Origin: Chrysomallon squamiferum
Lineage: Eukaryota; Mollusca; Gastropoda; Neomphalida; Peltospiridae
Assembly (NCBI GenBank): GCA_012295275.1
Contig: CM022665.1
Location: 30,868,957-30,932,956 of the forward strand
Reading direction: 5' to 3'
DNA: 64,000 nt
A model generated the notes under the pieces. That model did no database searches, had not been told where the DNA came from, and saw only the letters and a program-made list of their open reading frames with translations. Both the position numbers and the translations under genes were made by a program. The stretch's first letter is position 1, and every line of letters starts with the position of its first letter. Shown here in pieces: positions 42,191 through 64,000 of this stretch.

Positions 42191-42712
42191 TAACAATAAT
42201 AACAGTATACTCATTTTTAAACCCAGAATATTCACACAAATCTGCTTCCCCCAGCCTATGATTAAGATTCTGTAAAAACTAAATACACTCTTTCTTTCTT
42301 TTTTTTTTTCTTTTTCATTTTTCTTTTATTTTTTTAGCACACTGCATTAACCGTTTTAATAAAATTCGCACCAAATACAAATATGACTTCTTTTTTTTTT
42401 TCTATTTTCAAGCTCAGATTTGTAAGCACTTGTGTCATAAATTGGGAATTAAATGAATATTCATGATATGCAAATAGCAACATCACATTCAGTTTGCTAC
42501 TACATCTGGTGATGCCAAAAAGTTGATCCTGCTAATAAAATGTCAATTTCGTGAAAGTGGGTTTTTTAACTGCTTTTAAAACCATTGTGCAAGATTACAT
42601 TAACAAAAAATATAAAAAAAAAAAAATAATAATAATGAAATAAAATAAAAAATAAAAAACGAAAACATTAAAAAAATCATTCAAATACAAATGAAATGAA
42701 ATTTTTTTAATG

Positions 42713-42764
<52 letters not shown>

Positions 42765-43212
42765 TTTTTTTCATTTACCTTGTTTGTGTTTGATAATTAT
42801 AATTATTATTTCTTTTAAAAATCAGACACTAAAAGCAATAATAGATGTATAACAACAATTCTTCTTATTTGCAAACACAAAGTTTTATGTTATTTTAAAA
42901 ATATTTATTAGAATAAACCAGGATTTTTTCCCCGTTGATTTAATTTTTAGAATTTTAAACAATTATTTTAAGTTTTTGTTTTAACTGTGAGGAAAACAAT
43001 GACAACTGTAGATACTAGTAAATAAACTATTTTTTTTTTTTAAATTTAATATTATATAATTCATTTATTAAATCTAGATCAACTTCTTTTCAAAATATAT
43101 TATATTTAAATCTAACTTAAATAGAAATAATAATATAAAAAAATAATAATAATGTGTGTGTGTGTGGATAACACTAACGCTACAGTTTTATTATTATTTT
43201 ATATTTATATTT

Positions 43213-43462
43213 CTTTTTAAAACGGAAATATTTCTTATTATTCCCCACTTTCCTGGGAATCGATTTCCCCATACAATTTATCAAAGTTTATTTTTATATT
43301 ATTTTCTATCTAAACCTAAATCTAAGAAAAATCTTTAAAGGTCTACAGCGTTTCGGATGAAATTTAAAAAAAAAAAAAAAAAAAGGTACTGATGTTGAAA
43401 AGTCATTTCCTTACCAGACTTGCCAACAAAAAAGGAAACTGACGGCGAAAAATCTTTCAGAT
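43213..43462 (+). repeat. Left arm of a long inverted duplication
   Basis: Matches the reverse complement of about 45610-45880. Long identical blocks include ATTTTCTATCTAAACCTAAA with TCTAAGAAAAATCTTTAAAG, and CTGATGTTGAAAAGTCATTT with CCTTACCAGACTTGC. A poly-A tract interrupts the left arm at about 43365-43384. Confidence 0.88.
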
Positions 43463-44231
43463 TGATTTATATTTGGGAGATTTAAAGAAAAGATAAAGTA
43501 ATTAAAAGAAATTAGTTATAATAAGATACATAAACTAAATTAAAGATCATATATTTTTCCTTTAATTTAAAAAAAAAAAAAAAATAATAATAATAAATAA
43601 AAAAGAAAGAAAGAAACGGAAATAAAAAAAAGAACGAAAATAGACTCAAGTGAATAAAAAAAATAAAAAAAATAAATAATAATAATAATAATAATAATTC
43701 AGGCAAAGAAAAGGTAAAATTAACAAAGATATAAAATAAATATACCATTATTTTTAAGTAATTTGAATAAGAAAAGTATTTGAAATAAACAGAATAATTA
43801 GAAAAAATAATTGGACGATTGATGATATCAAATGTTTATAACAGAGGAAAGTAATCACACAAAACAAAGATTTATTTTTTACTCTCCTTAGGCGAGTCAC
43901 ATGATATGCAATGAAGTTGAAAATCTTGAGAAACATCTGCACATGGAATGAAATGCACGTGTTAACCTTGGTTTGCATGTCGTATAAACACGTTATTAAT
44001 AACCAGATTTTGACATTATTAATGTCTGAAGAGATCAGATTCTTTGGAATTTTTTTTTTATATTTCTGTTTATGATATAATAAATTGGTATATACTTTAA
44101 GCTTTAAAACAGTTTTTGGATGTGTATGTGAGTATGTGAAAGAAACAGAGGTAAAGAGAATGAGATGCAAGCACAAAAGAGAAATAAAAAGAAAAAGAGA
44201 TACAGAAGGAACCAAATAGTGGTTGAGAGAG

Positions 44232-44264
<33 letters not shown>

Positions 44265-44376
44265 AAGATTAAAGAGAAGAAATTGTTAAAGAGAAAAAGA
44301 AAAAGATGGGACATAAAGAGAGAGTGACACAGAGGGAAAATGAAAGAGAATGAGGAAACAAAATGAGAAAGAAAGA

Positions 44377-44380
<4 letters not shown>

Positions 44381-44449
<69 letters not shown>
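44381..44449 (+). repeat. (GA)n microsatellite in a purine-rich tract
   Basis: About 34 GA units at the end of a purine-rich stretch that begins near 44140. Confidence 0.95.
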
Positions 44450-44451
<2 letters not shown>

Positions 44452-44599
44452 ATCAGACTTAATTATACATATAACATGTACATAATGGGTTGTGCTTAAT
44501 TTATTTCATTATAATTTTCTGCGTTGTCGTCTTTGTCATTATCATTATTCTATAATTTCCATTATTATGATTATTATCATGATTATTACAGAACTGTGT

Positions 44600-45300
44600 A
44601 TTAACAGGTTTTAGCTTCTGGAAGACGTATTACTTGAGCACTGAGAATTGAACTCCTGCTGGGAAGTGAGACCATGAAAAGAACAAAACAAGCTAAATGA
44701 ACAGATTCGCCTCGAGTAGCTCTTACGAAATTCCATTGAGCTAGTAATTCGTTACGGAATAATTCTCAATCTGCGTTTTGTAATAAACACCGGTCGGCAT
44801 CTTGTTGTTATATAAGATAAGAAAATTATCGGCCTACTGATTACATACAGGTAAATGAAATCTCTTTGCAGGCTCTAACGTCAAGACTCTTGGCATTAAG
44901 AACCAATTAGGGACTGGCGTGTGCTGCCGGAGACACAAAAGAAAATCCGAGTATTAGCGGAAACCCCCAGCGAATATCTACCCGAGCTGTTTGTTACTTC
45001 AAGCGCAATCGATAGGAGATGGAGCGGACACAACGAAAGAGCAACTTCCTTTTAAAACTATCAACAATGGTCAACACGAGAGACACAACAAAGATATAAA
45101 TGCGACCATGTAACAAACAGAAATTTGTTGGATTCTTCTTGCATGAAAAATCAATTGACGCTGTGTTAAACGACCCTTTTGGGCAAAAGCTTTACAATGG
45201 ATGTGATACAAGAGCGAAGCGGGGGTTTTGTCGACTGTTAATAAGTGACGTCCAGAAGCTAATTTCCCGTTCACCTGTCCAAGATCTACTTTCAAAGCCC
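44600..45300. promoter_or_regulatory. GC-balanced, low-repeat island; candidate conserved noncoding element
   Basis: The block stands out from its AT-rich surroundings by mixed composition, CpGs and few homopolymers. It contains homeodomain-like CAATTAG (44908-44914) and GATAAG. The open frames at 45100-45309 (+) and 45071-45307 (-) have no recognisable domain, so I do not call a gene. Confidence 0.4.
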
Positions 45301-45305
45301 TATAC

Positions 45306-45306
<1 letters not shown>

Positions 45307-45387
<81 letters not shown>
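45307..45387 (+). repeat. (AAT)n microsatellite
   Basis: About 27 uninterrupted AAT units, continued by AAC/AAG variants. Confidence 0.97.
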
Positions 45388-45390
<3 letters not shown>

Positions 45391-45609
45391 TAAGAACAAC
45401 AACAAGAAACAGTTTTCGTATCCACCACAGCTCGAAAATTGTCCAGTAAAGAGAATGAACACTGTTTTCAAAGATGTATTTTCTTCTCTTTGTTAATATA
45501 CCATTGTGTGGTCAAAATAAAGAACAATAAAGTTTTCAGTATTCGTTGTAAGGTTTCAGCGGTACAGATCTATGTACATTAAATATGAATACGGTCTCCT
45601 TTGTAAGCA

Positions 45610-45880
45610 GAGACAAGATTGCTGCGCGTTGACAGTTTCTTCATTTGTAAGCAAGTCTGGTAAGGAAATGACTTTTCAACATCAGTAGATTGTTTTTTAA
45701 ACAAATCAATCGAGACGCTGTAAACCTTTAAAGATTTTTCTTAGATTTAGGTTTAGATAGAAAATAAGATAAAAAAAGAGAAAAGAACGTTGGATAAACT
45801 GTTTAGGTAAATCGTTTCCGATCACAATGGGAAACAGAAATATGTGGGGAGGTGTTGTTTTTAATGTTTTTCGGTTTTAA
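45610..45880 (-). repeat. Right arm of a long inverted duplication
   Basis: The reverse complement matches 43213-43462. The spacer between the arms is about 2.15 kb. Confidence 0.88.
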
Positions 45881-46038
45881 ATGCAAATAGGAATAGATTC
45901 GTAGAAAACAACTATAAAATACACACACTTCTTTCACGTACATTATTATTTAAATAATACTTCAAGAAACCGCTAAAAATAATGATGACAGACGTTCAGA
46001 TAAATGGACTAACATGGAATCTCAACCCCCCAAAAGCC

Positions 46039-46076
<38 letters not shown>

Positions 46077-48272
46077 AACATGGAATGAAAACAAACAAAA
46101 ATAGGTTGTATTAGTAACGTTTATTTAATATCATCTAGTCTTCTAACTTTGCAATTTTCTTAAATAGAATAAGAAAATATATAAGAAAAAAATGTAAAAG
46201 GCCAATTATTATATGGTCTAAAGATGCATGCATGTTCGGTTATACATGGTACATAAAACTTATACATAGACATTGATTTATTAAAAAAATTCTAATGTTT
46301 AACATGATCATGGTAACTATACAAAGTAAAAAGACACACTAGCCTACTGGCGCCAAAAGAACACATAATTAAAAAACAAAAGAAAAGAAATGAAATAAAT
46401 AAATCAGTTAATGAAAAATTAGTCATTAAAAAGAAAAGGCACGGTTTATACAAAACTGTAATTGTTCAATCTCTGTTTGCGGTACTATAATGACTTCAGT
46501 TTAAAAAAAAAAAAAAAATTAGAAAAAAAAAAAAAATAAAATAAAATAAAAATGATCAACTGAACTGGTGCTTTTAGTCAGCTAATACAGTTTTCAACTG
46601 ACTAATGTTTAAACGTTTTCCTTCTTCTTCTTCTTTTTTTTTTGGAGGGGTGGGGAGGGTGGTGTTGTTTTTTCAGAGATCATGAAGGATGTTTTTAATT
46701 TATAGGAAATGAAAAAATATGATTTTTATTTCCGTCTTACACAGACCTCTTGTTGCGTTTTATATTAATTAAAAAATATATATATTTTTTAAATGATTTT
46801 AAAGTAAATCAAAATAAAACAATAACATATCTAACACTGATGACTTCGTAATTACTGGAATAAAATAAATTACTAAAATAAACAAACAAGTAAGTACGTA
46901 AATAAAACAAAATAAAATAAATAAGAAAATAAACAAATAAACAAACAAACAAACAGCATAATGACACAAAAATTAAAATAAAATAAAATAACATAAATGA
47001 TTACAATCTTTATTAATAATGGAATTCTCTGATCCGTGAGCCCAACAGCAAAAATCTTACCGTGTAACCCTGGGCGAATAAGAATGATAAATAAACCTAA
47101 TATATACATACATATATATATATAACTATGTCCCTAGCGAAATGGCTAAGTAGGAACTACTTGCCACAAAGAAGTCCGTGCTAATTACAAATAAACAGTT
47201 GAGCAAAAGAATCCTGGAACACATTAATACCACTGCGGGAATGTAATAATCTAATAATAATAACATATTTTTATAAATATATTTATATATTATAAACATG
47301 TAAACAAAACCATAAACTGTAAACAAAAACGTATGTTCTTCGCTCTTAACATTTCTGTATTTTTATCGACTTTATATTATGCAAAACTGATAAATATTGG
47401 TAGCGGTGTACTAATTGAAAAAAAACCAAACACATTTCTAAAGCTAATTAAGTGTTCTTTGTTATTGTTTGTATAAATACTTTTATTATGTGTAAATAAA
47501 AGTCACGGTGTAAACTTTGTAATTTATTTATTAATTAGCTGTTTTATCTTTAAAACTACATCTCTAGCTAAGATGTTAATTAAAAATAAATATTTATTTT
47601 TTATTTTCAGTATTTTGAAAAAGATTTTTTGTTATTTACACTTTATTTATATGTGTGTCCTTGTTTTGAAGACGAAACAAAAAGAACTGACAAGTGACAA
47701 AAAGAACAAAATAATTATGAATAACCTAAGAATAGATTTAATTCTAACCATATAATCAGTTTGTGTGTATGTGTGTCTGTAGGTTTTTATGTATATGTAA
47801 TTATATTTGCGTATGTGTACATCTATGTATGTGTGTATATATCTATATATGCATGTGCTTCTGTGACTGTGTGTATGTATCAGTTCTAAAAACCTGTTTG
47901 GGTGATATAAAAATGTATACAGAAAAGTAATAAATTAACATATTATACAATGGTGTAAATTAGTTTGATATTTCGTCCCTACCTACACTCCAGTAAAGCT
48001 AACTAGACACGTTTGTAATGAGTAGCAGAAGAATGATGCAATTTATTTAAATAAATTACTTTCTTGCTTTTCTTCATTTTTGTTTTAAAAACAAAAATAA
48101 GAAAAATAGAATTAATACATAGTATTTTACGGAAAAATGGAATGTTGGTAGGCCGGTAATGTTTGTTAAAGAAGTATGTAGATAAAGCCTATGTTTATCA
48201 GTAATAAATACATATATACATACAGACGTACGTATATATATATATATATATATATATAAAAACTAGTACTAG

Positions 48273-48321
<49 letters not shown>

Positions 48322-50450
48322 ACCTACATGTATATACATACACATTCATAAACACCTATTACACACCCAATCTATTCTTCATGAATAAAATAAAATAACA
48401 TAAAACAAATTGTAATGTTTTTGGAATCTTTTAACATACGCATTTCTTTAAACAGAAATTCGTGTTTACCAAATAAATATAATTCTAATTCTAATCATGC
48501 ATGAGTAATAAATTATTTCAGACACGTGAACGTAATTCATTAAGATACATTTAAATATTTTCATAATGAGAAGACAACAGTATGAGGAGAGAACGTTTGG
48601 CAAGACACATTAGCCACAGATGTTGTGATAAAGGAAAATATACTTCTATAAATAATAGATGACTTAATAACACAGCACTTTGTGACAACAACTGTTGTTT
48701 ATCTACTTAAAAAATAAACAAAACAATACATAAACAAAAGGACTGCATAATGAAGGGAAATTAAAAAAAAAAAATAAAAAATATATATATATTAAATAAA
48801 AAATAAAATGGAATGCAGAATAAAAACATATTTCTGAAATATTGATCATTTACACTTCGTTCGAAGTGCGTCTTAAAACACACACACACACATATATATA
48901 TATATGTATTGTGCGTATGTACATTTACATACAACAAAGAATTTTGTCACTTTTTCTAAGTTTTTCATTGATTATAATATTTATAAAATTTCACTTTCTT
49001 ACATATTTTAATCTATATATATTTTTTAAGACTTCAAGGTAATACAAATATTATAATAACTAGCAGCAATATTGAATAATTAATGCAAATAGAATATATA
49101 TGTAAAATATCATCATTGTTTTGATTTGGCTCCCTCAACTTAACAGATAACGAATATTTGTTGTTTATAATAATGAATTTTTTTTTTTTTTTTTCAGATT
49201 ATTATAATTCTTCCGAATCGTATTCATATGCTGTTACCACCACCCAATAAAGAACACAGAGAAGCATGCACGTACATACAACATACATACACTGTCCATA
49301 CGTACATATGTACTATCAAGATATACATGGATGCATACATACAAACATACGTACATGCATGAATACATACATAAATACATACTTACATACGTATGTACAT
49401 ACATTCATATAACAAGCATAGAATTTATTTAAATCCATGACCAAACATACTAATGAAAATGAAAATATCTGTATATTCTACTAAGAAAAAAATGCAGGTG
49501 CGCGAGCTCGCACGCGCGCTTTTGTTTAATATATGTATGTGTGCATTATAATTATATATAGTTATTTCAAACAGGGCTGTTTCTTTAAGCCCTAGGAGTA
49601 GAAAAACGGTTGACCCTATTTCCCTAAAATGAATAGTATTATGAACTAGAATAATAATCCACGCTGCCAATGTAAAAGTTACCATGGACATTTGATTTGT
49701 ATCTAATGCCAACAATAATTGTGAAAAAAAAAAAAAAAAAAAAAAAAGGAGATGAAAATCACGTATACAATTATAAAATACCATTGGAACAAAGCCAGGG
49801 AAAGTTTGTTATGTAAATATTTAAATATGACTAGATATCCTAATAATATAATGCACCAAATTAACGTAATATGACATAATGAAAAAAAAGGTACATGATT
49901 ATGACTTCTGGTTAAAATGTACATTAAACGTTTGTGATATAATTTCTTACAATGACTGCAACCTATAAGAAAGTATGTGTAAAAGACGTATATAATATAT
50001 AAAGCATGACTTCATGCAGAGATCTTTCGTTCATTATTCACATCACAATATTTATTATGCATATACATTTTCAATGAAAAACACTAGTAAATAACAAGTT
50101 ATAATTATGACCAGATATCTATAACAAAACTGAAAAAATATATATTAGGCGTGGAATGTACTTTACAGTATAATCATATTTATTTGTTTATTTATTTATT
50201 TATTTATTTTTATTTATTTATTTATTTATTTATTTATTAATGTTGTTGTTGTTGCAAATTTTACTGCTGCATCTACATCTAGAAATAAAAAGTTTGTGAT
50301 TTACATTGAAACCAAAGACAGAAGTAATTTGTTTTAACAAAAGTTTATTATTGTTATTATTATTATTATTTATTATTGTTATTATTAATTACTATTATTA
50401 TTGTTATTATTAAATAATTAAAAAAAAAAAAAAAAAAAAAAAGAATAAAT
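45881..50450. other. Intergenic, no gene recognised
   Basis: AT-rich sequence with (TA)n and (CA)n at about 48235-48316, a degenerate CATA tract at about 49270-49410, (TTTA)n at 50179-50239 and several poly-A/T runs. A G-rich run occurs at 46644-46662. No coding signal is visible. Confidence 0.7.
50179..50239 (+). repeat. (TTTA)n microsatellite
   Basis: About 15 units with one interruption. On the prospero strand it reads (TAAA)n and supplies many chance AATAAA hexamers. Confidence 0.95.
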
Positions 50451-51000
50451 AAACTTTTAAAAAGAACTTGAAACCAGTTCTCTGTCAAAATTATGTAAAC
50501 GTTCCAATTCATCAGATCAGTTTCCATCGGTATTCATGACCCGTACTGGAAACTGCCCATAGCCAAATATGTAAAAATAAAACAAAACTGAAAAGAAAGT
50601 ACCCGCAGCCATCAAAGCACACCTGGTCCACTACAGTGGACAACAAAAGTGTGCTTGTCAAAACGTCCAAAGATGGCGATACAGGTTTCATCCATGTCTA
50701 AATTCGTAAACGTCTTCATAATGATAAATGTTATTTTTGATCAGCGCCATGATTGCAAATTTAGTTCAAAATGAGAGATACAAAATGTTTTTCATGTCTT
50801 GTTAAAAAATAAAACTGTTGTCAACATAAAATAAAGGCCGGATCCCTGGTTCGGAAGGAAAGCTTTGTTCATAATGAAGAAATCCAAAAAAAAAATAATA
50901 ATAATAAATAAGAAAGAAAAAAAGCACATTAATATAGATGTAAAGTATACATCAAACTGAATCAAAATGGAGGATGGGAACAGAGTGGTGGTTTGATTCT
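50451..51000 (-). other. Probable 3' UTR of prospero
   Basis: Lies directly after the stop codon on the transcribed strand and is more complex in composition than the DNA further on. The polyadenylation site cannot be chosen because TTTATT is frequent beyond 50400. Confidence 0.4.
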
Positions 51001-63151
<12,151 letters not shown>

Positions 63152-64000
63152 GTGATATTGGTTAAGGCAAATTCTTTCAAATAACATTCCAATCAGAGAA
63201 TGCTGTCGTAAAATATTTTTTTCTTAAAATTACGATCGTAGAAATTGAATCGTCTAAGACAATGAGTTTAAAATTTAGAGGATTAATTATACAGAAAAAA
63301 AAAAGTTGTTTATAGTTTTAATTCGGTCTGAGCTAGAATCAACATAATATTCAAGCATCTACCAAAGAATATAAAGAAAACAACACTGCATTTCTGGATA
63401 CACCATGTATGATACTACTGAAAATTGATTTGACTTGCACTATGGTCTTTAATATTTAAGTTTTTGTCACAAAGTCGGTTGTTAACCAAATTAATGGCGG
63501 TCTCAATCTGTGTCCCATGGCCATAATATGGATCAAAATAGCAGAGAGAAATGAATGGATCTATCTATGTAAGATACCAAATGGAAGGTTTTTAAGAAAT
63601 AATTTTAAAAGGTTAATAAACGAAAATATGGAAAAAAAGAAAAAAAAAGAAGAAATTTCAAGAGATGTATTAACATTAACAAGGACACGATTTGCTACAA
63701 AGACACACACATACCCACACTCAAAAACACAAACATTCACATGACAGAACAAATCGTCAGTTTCTCTTAGTTGCTTCCCAAGAAAGTAAAATTAACTGAA
63801 ATATGGCGCAGTAATTTTGCAAATTGGATAGCAAACGCGTGGCAGTTACAGCATCTGATTTCATCAAGGTGATAAGTGTTTAATGTATAAATAAATAATA
63901 AATTACCAATACAAACAAGTTGATATGCAAACAAAGGGGGAACAAAGGGATTTTTCAAAGTATTATAAATTGCCAATAATATTAACTTCATACAGCTATT
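63152..64000. other. Prospero intron upstream of the homeodomain exon
   Basis: No exon is recognised. The next upstream exon must lie beyond the right edge. The open frame before the homeodomain exon on the minus strand extends up to a TAA at 63226-63224. Confidence 0.6.

Noticed and set aside
43754-44314. 186-codon minus-strand frame
   Set aside because: Phe/Leu/Ile-rich text from AT-rich and poly-A sequence; no domain.
45100-45309. 69-codon plus-strand frame in the 45-kb island, with an overlapping minus-strand frame
   Set aside because: No recognisable domain, both strands are open by chance, and no splice or promoter context supports it.
49425-49784. 119-codon minus-strand frame
   Set aside because: Contains a poly-Phe run from poly-A and lacks any recognisable motif.

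Overview
This is a eukaryotic, very AT-rich genomic window. Small exons sit in long introns and intergenic DNA crowded with homopolymers, (AAT)n, (TTTA)n, (CA)n and (GA)n arrays. Exons follow GT-AG boundaries and the three genes have animal orthologues. Several degraded repeats look like the tRNA-derived SINE that I recall as common in molluscs. The prospero homeodomain reads as lophotrochozoan. I therefore infer a mollusc, possibly a large-genome group such as cephalopods. The species cannot be fixed from this sequence alone.

Region 1 (1-3212, + strand) holds the last five exons of a pecanex-like protein 4 (PCNX4) gene, which enters from the left edge. A gene-free stretch (3213-13798) follows, lying tail to tail between PCNX4 and the next gene.

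Region 2 (37489 down to 13799, - strand) holds a complete 15-exon gene for polypeptide N-acetylgalactosaminyltransferase 2 (GALNT2 type). All splice phases fit and give 590 residues. Its first intron is about 15 kb and carries a 750-bp TA-flanked transposon-like element and SINE remnants. A Tigger-like MITE lies in intron 2.

Region 3 (37490-51000) has no recognisable protein gene. It contains the longest microsatellites, a long inverted duplication (about 43.2-43.46 kb against 45.61-45.88 kb) and a more complex, GC-richer block at 44.6-45.3 kb.

Region 4 (about 63151 down to 51001, - strand) holds the last three coding exons of a Prospero/Prox homeobox gene, covering the homeo-prospero domain. 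Upstream exons lie beyond the right edge. Its introns contain several GC-balanced, low-repeat islands that are good candidates for cis-regulatory elements. The 3' splice site of the homeodomain exon has a U12-type branch-point motif, reminiscent of the Drosophila prospero twintron.

The three genes have no evident joint function: a multipass membrane protein, a Golgi mucin-type O-glycosylation enzyme and a neural-fate transcription factor. No novel protein-coding system was found. The most interesting items are the candidate minor-spliceosome site in prospero, the inverted duplication, a triplicated splice-acceptor segment at the last GALNT2 exon, and the transposon remnants.
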